The notes under the pieces: model-generated
What the model was told of the DNA's origin: nothing
Seen by the model: the letters and a program-made list of their open reading frames with translations, nothing else
Database searches by the model: none
Shown: piece by piece, positions 6,649-15,040 of the stretch
Numbering within the stretch: position 1 is the first letter of the stretch
Layout of the letters: each line of letters begins with the position of its first letter
NCBI GenBank assembly: GCA_900541495.1
Contig: UQKC01000048.1
Span: 1 to 17,645, forward strand
Length of the DNA stretch: 17,645 nt
Direction: 5' to 3'
DNA from: an uncultured Ruminococcus sp.
Lineage (GTDB): Bacteria; Bacillota; Clostridia; Oscillospirales; Ruminococcaceae
Translations under genes and position numbers: made by a program

Positions 6649-7565
6649 TCGGCGGAATAAATGATGATCTTAACGGAATAATCTGCGTAAACAAGCCGCA
6701 GGGCTTCACCTCGTTTGACGTTATCGCGAAAATGAGGGGAATTCTGCGGCTTCGCAGACTTGGACACGCAGGAACGCTCGACCCCATGGCGACGGGAGTT
6801 CTTCCCGTTTTTGTCGGAAAGGCAACGAAAGCCTGCGATATTATCCCCGACCACGACAAGACCTACCGAGCAGGTTTCAGGCTCGGCTTCATTTCCGACA
6901 CGCAGGACAGCTCGGGAAAAATGACCGAGCTCGGCGGCGCTGAAAAAGTAACGGCTGAAAAGCTGGAAGCTTCGCTCGGTGATTTCCGAGGGGACATAAT
7001 GCAGATACCGCCAATGTATTCTGCGGTGACGGTGAACGGAAAGCGGCTCTACGACCTCGCCCGAAAGGGGATAGAGGTCGAGCGTGAGGCTCGCCCCGTT
7101 ACGATATACAAACTTGTGCTGACGGATTTTGACGAAACTTCTCACGAGGGAACGCTTGAAATTTCCTGCTCAAGAGGTACTTATATCCGCACTGTTATAA
7201 ATGATATCGGTGAAAAGCTCGGCTGCGGCGCAGTTATGACAAGCCTTGTGCGAACGGCTGCCTGCGGATTTTCGCTTTCCGACTGCGTAAGTCTCGAAGA
7301 ATTGCAGACGAACGCCGACAGCGGTAATTCTGCCGGGAAATATCTTCTGCCGATAGATAAAGTTTTCGCCGACTATCCGTCCGTGAAGCTTGACGAACAC
7401 AGAGAAAAGCTTTACCGAAACGGTGTAAAGCTGAAGATAGAGCTTATGGGCGGCTGTATAAAATGCGGCGGCATACACCGCGTTTTCGGCGCGGACGGCG
7501 GCTTTATCGGACTTGGCATTGCGAACGCAGAAACAATGGAATTTACGGTCTACAAGAATTTCTGA
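6645..7565 (+). CDS. truB: tRNA pseudouridine(55) synthase TruB
   Basis: TruB converts U55 to pseudouridine in the T-loop of tRNAs. The 306-residue product has motif I INKP-like ICVNKPQGFTSFDV (about 13-26) and catalytic motif GHAGTLDPMATGVL with the nucleophile D46. YSAVTVNGKRLYDLARKG (about 125-142) and SRGTYIRT are further family signatures. The C-terminal domain (from about 245) is PUA-like. The ATG overlaps the nrnA stop as ATGA, which favours coupled translation; the ribosome binding site itself is weak (GGGTG, about 6634-6638). ribF begins about 13 bases downstream. Confidence 0.96.
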   Translation: MIGGINDDLNGIICVNKPQGFTSFDVIAKMRGILRLRRLGHAGTLDPMATGVLPVFVGKATKACDIIPDHDKTYRAGFRLGFISDTQDSSGKMTELGGAEKVTAEKLEASLGDFRGDIMQIPPMYSAVTVNGKRLYDLARKGIEVEREARPVTIYKLVLTDFDETSHEGTLEISCSRGTYIRTVINDIGEKLGCGAVMTSLVRTAACGFSLSDCVSLEELQTNADSGNSAGKYLLPIDKVFADYPSVKLDEHREKLYRNGVKLKIELMGGCIKCGGIHRVFGADGGFIGLGIANAETMEFTVYKNF

Positions 7566-7578
7566 GGGTGATTTTACG

Positions 7579-8496
7579 ATTGAACTTATAGGCACAGATA
7601 CCGTTCCGAACAGTTATACCGCAGTTGCGGCAGGACTTTTTGACGGAGTGCATCTCGGTCACAGAGCCGTGATAGGGAAAGCGGCAGAGATCGCCCGTGA
7701 AAACAAGGATATTTCCGCGGCGGTGTTCACGTTCGATACCGCAACGGTGACTTCAAAAGGCGGCTCGCTCGGCTGTATACTCGGGCGTGAGGACAAGCTT
7801 TCGATGCTCGGACAGCTTGGGGCGGAGTATGTTTATTCGCCCGATTTTGCGAGCTTTAAGGAATACACCGCCGAACGTTTTGTTAAGGAAGTCCTGCACG
7901 AAAAAATGCGCGCGAAGTATGTTATCTGCGGCGTCGATTTTCATTTTGGAAAGGGCGCTTCGGGCAATGCGGAAATTCTGAAAAAGCTCGGCGAAGAGTG
8001 CGGCATCACGGTGATAACCGTTCCGCCCGTCAGCGAAGAAAACGGCAGAAAAATTTCCTCAACGCATATCCGTGAGCTTATTTCGGCAGGGGAGATATCC
8101 GAAGCAAACGCTTTGCTCGGGTATGATTATTTCTTCACACTGCCCGTCATAAGCGGAAATCATATCGGACGGACGATGGATTTTCCGACAATAAATCAGC
8201 GGCTCGGAGCGGAGAGGATAATGCCGAAGTTCGGCGTTTACGCATCGAAAGCTGAGGTCGGCGGAAAGACCTATTTCGGCATAACGAATATCGGAGTGAA
8301 GCCTACAGTTTCCGACAGCAAAGATATCCTCGCCGAAACGTACATAATCGGCTTTGACGGCGATCTGTACGGCGAAAATGTTCGGCTCTCGCTCGCGGAA
8401 TTCATTCGTCCCGAGAGAAAATTCAGCGGCATAAACGAGCTTAAAGCGCAGATAAAAAACGATGTGAATACAGTTTCCGAATTTTTCGGGATTTGA
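7579..8496 (+). CDS. ribF: Bifunctional riboflavin kinase / FAD synthetase RibF
   Basis: RibF phosphorylates riboflavin to FMN and adenylylates FMN to FAD. The N-terminal nucleotidyltransferase domain has GLFDGVHLGH (HxGH) and the ISSTHIRELI segment. The C-terminal riboflavin-kinase domain has GRTMDFPTIN and, near the end, VRLSLAEFIRPERKFSG. The start is unusual. The family's N-terminus is about 17-20 residues before GxFDGVHLGH, which corresponds to the ATT codon at 7579, and GAGGG (7564-7568) lies ten bases upstream of it. The nearest in-frame conventional starts are TTG 7519 and TTG 7513, inside truB with no ribosome binding site. GTG 7568 and TTG 7580 are in another frame and stop at once. 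I favour ATT 7579 (305 residues). The identity is secure; the start is not. Confidence 0.85.
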   Translation: MELIGTDTVPNSYTAVAAGLFDGVHLGHRAVIGKAAEIARENKDISAAVFTFDTATVTSKGGSLGCILGREDKLSMLGQLGAEYVYSPDFASFKEYTAERFVKEVLHEKMRAKYVICGVDFHFGKGASGNAEILKKLGEECGITVITVPPVSEENGRKISSTHIRELISAGEISEANALLGYDYFFTLPVISGNHIGRTMDFPTINQRLGAERIMPKFGVYASKAEVGGKTYFGITNIGVKPTVSDSKDILAETYIIGFDGDLYGENVRLSLAEFIRPERKFSGINELKAQIKNDVNTVSEFFGI

Positions 8497-8527
8497 TTTT
8501 TGAAATTTCAGAAAGGAATTTGGCAAA

Positions 8528-9991
8528 ATGAATACAGAAAACGTAAGAACGAGATTTGCCCCAAGTCCTACGGGCTTTATGCACATAGGCAACCTCAGAA
8601 CGGCACTCTACACTTACCTTATCGCAAAGAAATACAACGGAAAGTTCATTCTCCGTATCGAGGACACCGATCAGGGCAGATACGTTGAGGGCGCAACCGA
8701 CGTTATCTATGATACGCTTCGCGTCTGCGGACTTAACTGGGACGAAGGTCCTGATATCGGCGGCCCTGTAGGTCCATACATTCAGTCCGAGAGAATGGGC
8801 ATCTTCAAGCAGTATGCGGAAGAGCTTGTCAAAAAGGGCAAGGCTTACTACTGCTTCTGCACAAAGGAAAGAATGGATCAGGTTCACGAGGAACAGCGCG
8901 CAAAGGGCATCACCCCGACCTACGACAGGCATTGCCGCGATCTTCCTGCCGATGAAGTCCGGAAGCTTCTTGATGCAGGTACGCCTTATGTTATCAGACA
9001 GAGAGTTCCGCTCGATGGCACAACGACTTTCCACGATGAGCTTTACGGCGATATCACAGTTCCGAACGCTGACCTCGACGACCAGATACTTATAAAGGCT
9101 GACGGTATGCCGACCTACAACTTCGCAAACGTTGTTGACGACCACCTTATGGGCATCACTCACGTTGTAAGAGGCAACGAGTATCTTTCCTCCGCACCGA
9201 AGTACAACCTCCTCTACGAAGCATTCGGCTGGGAAGTACCTTGCTATATCCACGTTGAGCATATTATGCGTGACGAAACACACAAGCTTTCAAAGCGTGA
9301 CGGCGATGCATATTTCGGCGACTTCGTTGAAGCAGGCTACTACATTCCTGCTATCCTCAACTACATCGCGCTCCTCGGCTGGGCGCCAAAGGGAGAGAAC
9401 GAGATTTTCACCCTTGACGAGCTTGTTCAGGAGTTCGACATTCACGGACTTTCCAAGTCGCCTGCTATCTTTGACCCATTGAAGATGAAAGCTATCAACT
9501 TTGAATGGATAAAGCGTCTTCCTCTTGAAGAATTTAAGAAAGCGGCTCTGCCTTATATCCGTCAGACCTGCAAGAGCGAGAACGTGAACCTCGATGTTCT
9601 TGCAAGAGTTCTCCAGCCGAGAACTGAGCTTTTCACGCAGATACCCGAGCGCGTTGACTTCATCGATGAACTCCGCGATTACGATATCGACCTTTACTTC
9701 AACAAGAAGATGAAGACCACTCCCGAAACGAGCCTTGAAGCGCTCAAAGCTTCACTCGCACTTCTTGAAAATATCTCCGAAGCTGACTGGACAGAGGAGA
9801 ATATCTACAATACCCTTTCCGCAAAGGCAGAAGAGCTTGGTGTTAAGGTCGGCTGGATACTTCTTCCTATCAGAGCGGCTCTCTCGGGCAAGCTTTCCAC
9901 TCCGGGCGGCGGCGTTGAGCTTGCGGCAATTATGGGCAAGGAAGTTACCCTTGACAGAATAAAGAAGGGTATTGAAAAACTTTCCGCATAA
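8528..9991 (+). CDS. gltX: Glutamyl-tRNA synthetase
   Basis: Class I aminoacyl-tRNA synthetase that charges tRNA with glutamate. The 487-residue protein starts with the class signature RFAPSPTG, then HIGN (19-22, the HIGH motif) and RTALYTYL. IEDTD follows at about 44-48, and KLSKR (253-257) is the KMSKS loop. C109-x-C111 with Y132 and C136 resembles the zinc-binding insertion of many bacterial GluRS enzymes. The C-terminal half is the helical anticodon-binding domain. GAAAGGA (8511-8517) precedes the ATG by ten bases. It lies 31 bases after ribF with no T-box leader, so it appears to be cotranscribed with the translation operon. In Clostridia GluRS is often non-discriminating and paired with GatCAB; I cannot decide that here. 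Confidence 0.95.
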   Translation: MNTENVRTRFAPSPTGFMHIGNLRTALYTYLIAKKYNGKFILRIEDTDQGRYVEGATDVIYDTLRVCGLNWDEGPDIGGPVGPYIQSERMGIFKQYAEELVKKGKAYYCFCTKERMDQVHEEQRAKGITPTYDRHCRDLPADEVRKLLDAGTPYVIRQRVPLDGTTTFHDELYGDITVPNADLDDQILIKADGMPTYNFANVVDDHLMGITHVVRGNEYLSSAPKYNLLYEAFGWEVPCYIHVEHIMRDETHKLSKRDGDAYFGDFVEAGYYIPAILNYIALLGWAPKGENEIFTLDELVQEFDIHGLSKSPAIFDPLKMKAINFEWIKRLPLEEFKKAALPYIRQTCKSENVNLDVLARVLQPRTELFTQIPERVDFIDELRDYDIDLYFNKKMKTTPETSLEALKASLALLENISEADWTEENIYNTLSAKAEELGVKVGWILLPIRAALSGKLSTPGGGVELAAIMGKEVTLDRIKKGIEKLSA

Positions 9992-10007
9992 GACATAATT
10001 TTTATCG

Positions 10008-10081
10008 AAAATAACAATATGTTCGGAAATTTTTCCTAACTTATCACAGTTTTAACACAGTTATGCGTTAAAATAACAATA
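10008..10081. repeat. 12-bp direct repeat flanking a phased CACAGTT pair
   Basis: AAAATAACAATA occurs exactly at 10008-10019 and 10070-10081. Between them CACAGTT occurs at 10045-10051 and 10056-10062, an 11-base period that places both on the same face of the helix. This is the 160-base gap between gltX and the ABC transporter genes. No convincing -35/-10 pair could be picked here, though TAAAAT (10069-10074) is a possible -10. The repeats may be an operator. Confidence 0.35.
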
Positions 10082-10090
10082 ATTCCGTGC

Positions 10091-10115
10091 GAAAACCGTC
10101 AAAAAGGCGGTTTTC
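10091..10115 (+). promoter_or_regulatory. Hairpin upstream of the ABC transporter operon
   Basis: GAAAACCGTC (10091-10100) pairs with GGCGGTTTTC (10106-10115), including one T-G pair, around the loop AAAAA. There is no T-run after it (ACCGCGTTAAA), so it is not a good intrinsic terminator for gltX. It sits 36 bases before the ATPase ATG and could be a weak boundary element or leader structure. Confidence 0.45.
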
Positions 10116-10151
10116 ACCGCGTTAAATATTAAAAATGGACGGTGCTGATAA

Positions 10152-11231
10152 ATGATCGAGGTCAGAAACCTTACAAAGCAGTATGGCTCGAAAAAAGCAG
10201 TTGACAATATCTCATTTACCGTTAATGACGGCGAGATACTCGGCTTTCTCGGACCAAACGGCGCAGGCAAATCCACAACGATGAATATGCTGACGGGATA
10301 TATCTCTTCCACTTCGGGCGAGGCTCTTATCAACGGCATAAATATCCTTGACGAGCCTATGAAAGCGAAAAAGGAGATAGGCTATCTTCCCGAAATTCCT
10401 CCGCTTTACCTTGATATGACGGTAAAGGAGTATCTCAACTTCGTATACGAACTCAAAAAGTGTACTCTCCCGAGAAAAGCACACCTTGAAGACGTTTGCG
10501 GACTTGTAAAGATAACCGATGTTTATGACAGAGTTATCCGCAACCTTTCAAAAGGTTACAAGCAGAGAGTCGGACTTGCTTCCGCACTCATCGGAAATCC
10601 TCCGATACTTATTCTCGACGAACCGACGGTCGGACTTGACCCTAAGCAGATAATCGAGATAAGAACCCTTATCAAAAAGCTCGGAAAGAAGCATACGGTC
10701 ATTCTTTCCTCGCATATCCTTTCCGAAATTCAGGCAGTCTGCGACCGTGTTATCATCATCAACAAGGGCAAAATTGCCGCCGATGACACGACCGAGAACC
10801 TTACCGAAAACATCACAGCAGACAGCAGACTTATCATGCGCATAGACGGCAACCGCGAGGAAATTCTTAAGCTGATAAAGACCGTTCCGGGCGTTATTTC
10901 CGTCAACGGCGATATGGAGCGTGAGCCCGGCATCTACGATTATGAGATTGAGGTCAAGGAAGGCTGCGATATCCGCCGTGAGCTTTTCAAGCGCATCGTT
11001 GCACGAAACTGGGTAATTCTCGGAATGAAGAAAGACGAAATGTCGCTTGAAGATATCTTCCTTAAAATTACAATGGGAAGCGATGTCAAGATCAGCGTGA
11101 AGAAGTCCGATGAAAAGGCTGAAAAGTCCGATATCGTTGATGAAGCTGACAGCGCAGAACCCGAAAAGGCAGACGAAACAGCAGAAGCTCCTGCCGAAAA
11201 TGAAGAAACCAAAAAGGAGGAGGAAGAATAA
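10152..11231 (+). CDS. ABC transporter ATPase, GldA/NatA-like
   Basis: ATP-binding subunit of an ABC-2 type transporter, working at the inner face of the membrane with the permease encoded next. The ABC domain (about 1-220) is complete: Walker A GPNGAGKST (34-42), IGYLPE Q-loop region (77-81) with the variant usual in this subfamily, signature LSKGYKQRV (132-140), Walker B ILILDEP (152-158), GLDP D-loop (161-164), H-loop SSH (H188). Residues about 225-305 form the extra C-terminal domain common in GldA/NatA/CcmA-like ATPases. Residues about 305-359 are a low-complexity tail rich in Glu, Lys and Ala, with net negative charge at its end. The ribosome binding site before ATG 10152 is weak. The stop overlaps the permease start (TAATG). 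The transported substrate is unknown. Confidence 0.9.
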   Translation: MIEVRNLTKQYGSKKAVDNISFTVNDGEILGFLGPNGAGKSTTMNMLTGYISSTSGEALINGINILDEPMKAKKEIGYLPEIPPLYLDMTVKEYLNFVYELKKCTLPRKAHLEDVCGLVKITDVYDRVIRNLSKGYKQRVGLASALIGNPPILILDEPTVGLDPKQIIEIRTLIKKLGKKHTVILSSHILSEIQAVCDRVIIINKGKIAADDTTENLTENITADSRLIMRIDGNREEILKLIKTVPGVISVNGDMEREPGIYDYEIEVKEGCDIRRELFKRIVARNWVILGMKKDEMSLEDIFLKITMGSDVKISVKKSDEKAEKSDIVDEADSAEPEKADETAEAPAENEETKKEEEE

Positions 11232-11941
11232 TGGGCGCAATTTTCAAGCGTGAGATGAAAGCATATTTCACCTCTCCGATAGCTTATATTTTCATCACCG
11301 CATTTTTCCTCTACACGGGAAATTATTTCGTAAACATCAATATGGCTTACGGCTCGACCGATACGACATATATTTTCACAAGCGTTTTCACAATTATGAT
11401 GATACTCATTCCGCTTATGACGATGCGACTTTTCTCCGAAGAAAAGAAACAGCGTACCGATCAGGGATTGCTCACAGCTCCCGTCAGCCTCGGAGGTATC
11501 GTTGCAGGCAAATTCTTCGCAGCACTCTGCGTTTTCCTCTGCGCTATCTCGGTTTATATCCCTATTCTTGTTGTTCTTCACACACTTGCAGGAACGCTTG
11601 AATGGGCAACGATATTCGGAACTATCACAGCGCTTATCCTGCTCGGGGCTTCGTTCATCTCGATAGGAATTTTCGTTTCCTCACTCACAGAGAGCCAGAT
11701 CGTTGCTGCTATCGTAAGCTTCGTTATCATAATGTTCTTTTATATGCTCGATCTTCTCGCAGGAAATGTTTCCAATGAATTTTTGAGCAGCATTATGAAG
11801 GGACTTGCTTTCTACACAAGATACACAGAATTCGCATCGGGCATTTTCAATATCGGAAGTATCGTTTATTTCCTCAGTGCAATATTCATCTTCAACTTCC
11901 TTACAGTCCGTGTGCTTGAAAAGCGCCGCTGGGCTGACTAA
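11231..11941 (+). CDS. ABC-2 type permease, GldF-like
   Basis: Integral membrane subunit of the transporter, 236 residues with six predicted membrane segments at about 12-33, 47-66, 95-117, 127-150, 157-177 and 206-226. The motif RLFSEEKKQRTDQGLLTAPV (66-85) after the second segment is typical of the GldF/NosY group of ABC-2 permeases (FSEEK..T.ELLLT.PV). AAGGAGGAGG (about 11214-11223) lies upstream. The ATG shares one base with the preceding stop, so translation is probably coupled to that of the ATPase. With a single permease gene, a homodimer is expected. It is followed after 20 bases by the GldG-like gene, matching the GldA-GldF-GldG order first known from Bacteroidetes gliding motility. 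Here gliding should not be assumed. Confidence 0.87.
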   Translation: MGAIFKREMKAYFTSPIAYIFITAFFLYTGNYFVNINMAYGSTDTTYIFTSVFTIMMILIPLMTMRLFSEEKKQRTDQGLLTAPVSLGGIVAGKFFAALCVFLCAISVYIPILVVLHTLAGTLEWATIFGTITALILLGASFISIGIFVSSLTESQIVAAIVSFVIIMFFYMLDLLAGNVSNEFLSSIMKGLAFYTRYTEFASGIFNIGSIVYFLSAIFIFNFLTVRVLEKRRWAD

Positions 11942-11961
11942 ACGAAAGGAGGAATATTACA

Positions 11962-13500
11962 ATGAGCGAAGAAAAAAACAATATTACAGCTTCCGCAGAA
12001 GCAAAAGCTGCGAAGCCTAAAAAGCCATTCAATTCAAAGAAGCTGAAATACGGCTCTGCCGCAACTGCGATAACAGTTATCGTTGTTGCACTCGTAGTTC
12101 TTGTGAATGTTATCGTTACCTTGGTGGGAAAGAGAACTGACCTTACTATCGACCTTACCTCCAAGGGCAATTTTGAAATTTCGCAGGAATCCATAGACTA
12201 TATCAATAACCTTTCCGAACCCGTTGAGATCGTAACAATGACCGACGAGGACACTTTCCGCGACGCTGGCAATGTTTACTACACTCAGGCTTACGAGGTG
12301 CTTAAAAAATACGCCCTCAATAGCGACAAGGTAACGGTAAAGTTCGTTGATATGACCGCCGACCCGACCTATGCAAACAAGTATTCCGAAATTTACAAGG
12401 GTACTATCGCAGCCAACAACATCGTTGTTACATCGGGAAACCGCATCAAGGTTCTGACGGTAAACGACCTTTTCAACACAGAACTCAACTATCAGACATT
12501 CTCCTACAACATCGTTTCCTCCAAGGCTGAGCAGGCACTCACATCTGCAATTATGTATGTTACCGACCCTGCGCCCAAGACGGCCGCAATTATGGATACG
12601 GGCGAGACCGATGTTTCCAACGATTCTATCCGCTCGCTCCTCGAAGATGACGGCTTTGACGTTTCCGAATTCGACCCGAACGGTGATGAATTCCCTTACG
12701 ATGCAGACGTTATGGTAATAAACGCTCCGATAAACGACCTTTCCGAGGACGTCATCTCGAAGCTTTACAACTACCTCGAAAATGACGGCAACTACGGCAG
12801 AAACCTCATCTATCTTGCAAGCTATTCGCAGAAATCAACAAAGAATATTGATGCTTTCCTCGCAGAATGGGGACTTGAAGTTGGCAGCGGCGTTGTCGGC
12901 GACCAGAACACTTCCAACCTTGCGAGCACTTCAACATTCTATGCTATCCGTAACTTCATCGAGGAAAATGATTACTCGGGCAACGTTGCACAGATGGATC
13001 TCCCTGTAGTTTCCTACTTTGCACGTCCTGTAAATATCCTCTTTGAATCGAGCGGAAACGTTACGACTTATTCGCTCCTCAAAACAGCAGATACAGCTTT
13101 CGTCCTTACAGATGAAATGCAGGAGGCTGCACAGAACGGTGAGAATCCTGATGTTGTAAACGGCACTTACAACACTATTGCTCTCGGCAGCAAGTATACA
13201 TTTGACAAGGATAACAACACTCTCACATCGAATCTTCTCGTATTCGGTTCGTCTGCAATGCTCGATTCCTCTATCACAAGCACTTCCTACTACAATAACG
13301 GCGACTACTTCGTTTCCATTCTCAACACTATGACGGGCAAGAACGGCGGCATCTCCATTGTTGCAAAGGACCTCACAGCGGCAACATTTGATACAACGGC
13401 TGCAAAGGCAAACGCTGCATTCTGGGTATTCGTTGTGCTTCTCCCTGCGGCTATCCTTATCACAGGTATCGTTATATGGCTCAAAAGGAGACATAAGTAA
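11962..13500 (+). CDS. GldG-like ABC transporter auxiliary protein
   Basis: A 512-residue membrane-anchored protein of the GldG / ABC_transp_aux type (IFT52-like fold expected). A basic cytoplasmic N-terminus (about 1-30, rich in Lys and Ala) is followed by one membrane segment (about 33-56), a long extracytoplasmic part (about 57-480) and a second membrane segment near the C-terminus (about 484-505) ending in KRRHK. RTDLTIDLTSKGNFEIS directly after the first membrane segment resembles the family start ('R.D.T....Y.LS'). AAAGGAGGA (about 11945-11953) lies upstream. Its stop shares one base with the next ATG (TAATG). The role is presumably to act with the ABC pair in the cell envelope; no substrate can be deduced. 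Confidence 0.85.
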   Translation: MSEEKNNITASAEAKAAKPKKPFNSKKLKYGSAATAITVIVVALVVLVNVIVTLVGKRTDLTIDLTSKGNFEISQESIDYINNLSEPVEIVTMTDEDTFRDAGNVYYTQAYEVLKKYALNSDKVTVKFVDMTADPTYANKYSEIYKGTIAANNIVVTSGNRIKVLTVNDLFNTELNYQTFSYNIVSSKAEQALTSAIMYVTDPAPKTAAIMDTGETDVSNDSIRSLLEDDGFDVSEFDPNGDEFPYDADVMVINAPINDLSEDVISKLYNYLENDGNYGRNLIYLASYSQKSTKNIDAFLAEWGLEVGSGVVGDQNTSNLASTSTFYAIRNFIEENDYSGNVAQMDLPVVSYFARPVNILFESSGNVTTYSLLKTADTAFVLTDEMQEAAQNGENPDVVNGTYNTIALGSKYTFDKDNNTLTSNLLVFGSSAMLDSSITSTSYYNNGDYFVSILNTMTGKNGGISIVAKDLTAATFDTTAAKANAAFWVFVVLLPAAILITGIVIWLKRRHK

Positions 13501-14954
13501 TGAAGTCGAAGATAAAATTTATCATTATTGCGGCAGTTATCCTGCTCGGTCTCGGCGGAGTTACGGCGTTTCTTCTGCTCACATCGCCTGCCGAGGAATA
13601 TGAAGATGCTGCTGACGAAGAAACTGTCGTAGAATCGAGCCTTATCTATGACAAAGACCCTGCCAATATTGAAACTCTCGAAATCACAAATGAGTATGGT
13701 TCTTACACAATAAACAGAGTGAGCAGCGGCGATTACAGTATGTGGACTATCGTTGACTACATCTTAGCACCGATAAGCGACACATTCATCAACACCGCTC
13801 TCAACGGCGCAGGTACACTCACCGCACAGAAAACCGTTATGGAAAATGCCGAGGATATGTCTATCTACGGCTTGGACGAACCGTCTGCGGAATATACAGT
13901 CACCTTTGACGATTCGGCAAAGACGACTTACACCGTCAAGATAGGTGATAAAGTTCCTGCTTCGTCCGTTTACAGCTATATGAGCATCGGCGACGAAAAA
14001 ACGGTCTACACAGTAAAGGACAGCGATGTTTCTTTCGCAAATGCAAACTCGCGCGACTGCGTAAACAAGGTCGTTTTCACGCAGAAAACAGCCGAGGACG
14101 AAAATGACACGACCGATTATTCGCTCGTGAATAAGCTAACTATCAGCAGAAAAGACCTCGATTACGATATCGTTATCGATTATGACACCCGTCTTGACGA
14201 TGAGAACATTATGGTTTCCAACTCGTCCAACTACCGTATGAGTGAACCTGTTGTCCTCGATATCAACCCCGATAAGGGCACGGACGTTATGAGCGGAATG
14301 TTCGGACTTACAGCTTCCGACTTTGCAGCTATCCGCCCCGAGGAGGACGACCTTGCACAGTACGGACTTGACGACCCTCAGCTTGTTGTAACTGCTGATA
14401 CAAAGAGCGGCGAGTTCACGCTGAAGATAGGCAACAAGGCTGAAAACGGCGGCTACTACGGTATGGCTTGCGACATCAATATGGTGTATATTTTTGATGA
14501 ATCAACACTCCCGTGGCTCACAGTTATGCCGCTCGATATCACAACAACAATGATAACGAGCCATTATATCTACGGCATCGATTCTATCAGCATCAAGGCT
14601 GACGGAGTTGACGCGAAGTTCGATATCAAGGGTTCGGGCGCAGATGATTTCGGCGTTGAATCGAACGGACAGGAGCTTGATGCGGACGCATTCAAGACGC
14701 TCTATCAGTTCATTCTCCGTGCACCGTCAGAGCAGCTCTACTTCGATGAAGTGAGCGGAACTCCTGCGGCAACTGTCGAGATCCTTGCAGAGGACGGCGA
14801 TGATACTATTGAGTTCTACAACATCGGTGACCGACGCACGGTCATCGTTCTCAACGGAAAGCCAAGCTTCACCTGCAAGACCGCTTACGTTGAAAGACTC
14901 GTTCAGAATGTTCAGAAATACCTGAACGGTGAAGAGATCATCACAAGCTGGTAA
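13500..14954 (+). CDS. DUF4340-type membrane-anchored protein
   Basis: A 484-residue protein with an N-terminal membrane anchor (about 6-28) and no lipobox cysteine, so the rest should face outward in this Gram-positive cell. Regions such as IYGLDEPSAEYTVTF (about 121-135) and QYGLDDPQLVVTAD (about 287-300), each followed by a K(I)G(N/D)K strand, look like two copies of the DUF4340 repeat ('YGLD.P...V....G....L.IG'). DUF4340 proteins regularly accompany GldG-like genes. AAAAGGAG (13483-13490) is nine bases before the ATG, which overlaps the previous stop by one base. It ends the four-gene module. A structural or substrate-handling role outside the membrane is an inference from topology; the molecular function is unknown. 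Confidence 0.82.
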   Translation: MKSKIKFIIIAAVILLGLGGVTAFLLLTSPAEEYEDAADEETVVESSLIYDKDPANIETLEITNEYGSYTINRVSSGDYSMWTIVDYILAPISDTFINTALNGAGTLTAQKTVMENAEDMSIYGLDEPSAEYTVTFDDSAKTTYTVKIGDKVPASSVYSYMSIGDEKTVYTVKDSDVSFANANSRDCVNKVVFTQKTAEDENDTTDYSLVNKLTISRKDLDYDIVIDYDTRLDDENIMVSNSSNYRMSEPVVLDINPDKGTDVMSGMFGLTASDFAAIRPEEDDLAQYGLDDPQLVVTADTKSGEFTLKIGNKAENGGYYGMACDINMVYIFDESTLPWLTVMPLDITTTMITSHYIYGIDSISIKADGVDAKFDIKGSGADDFGVESNGQELDADAFKTLYQFILRAPSEQLYFDEVSGTPAATVEILAEDGDDTIEFYNIGDRRTVIVLNGKPSFTCKTAYVERLVQNVQKYLNGEEIITSW

Positions 14955-14968
14955 TTTTTACAGAACAG

Positions 14969-15016
14969 GCTGCGCAGACTTGCTGCTGCGCAGCATTTCC
15001 GCTTTTTGCAAATTTT
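14969..15016 (+). terminator. Probable terminator of the ABC transporter module
   Basis: GCTGCGCAG (14969-14977) pairs perfectly with CTGCGCAGC (14986-14994) around an eight-base loop. T-rich DNA follows (ATTTCCGCTTTTT...), though the T-run is not directly adjacent to the stem, so efficiency may be incomplete. It begins 15 bases after the DUF4340 stop, and the next gene has its own promoter, which fits the end of a transcript. Confidence 0.65.
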
Positions 15017-15040
15017 TCTATATTTTTTTAATATTAGCTA

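Noticed and set aside
7563..7600. FMN riboswitch ahead of ribF
   Set aside because: Only about 13 bases separate truB and ribF; there is no room for an FMN aptamer.
8497..8527. T-box leader ahead of gltX
   Set aside because: The gap is 31 bases and contains only the ribosome binding site; no T-box sequence or specifier stem could fit.
10152..14954. Calling the module a gliding-motility system
   Set aside because: Only the GldA/F/G-like part is present, no other gliding genes are seen, and similar operons occur in non-gliding Firmicutes.
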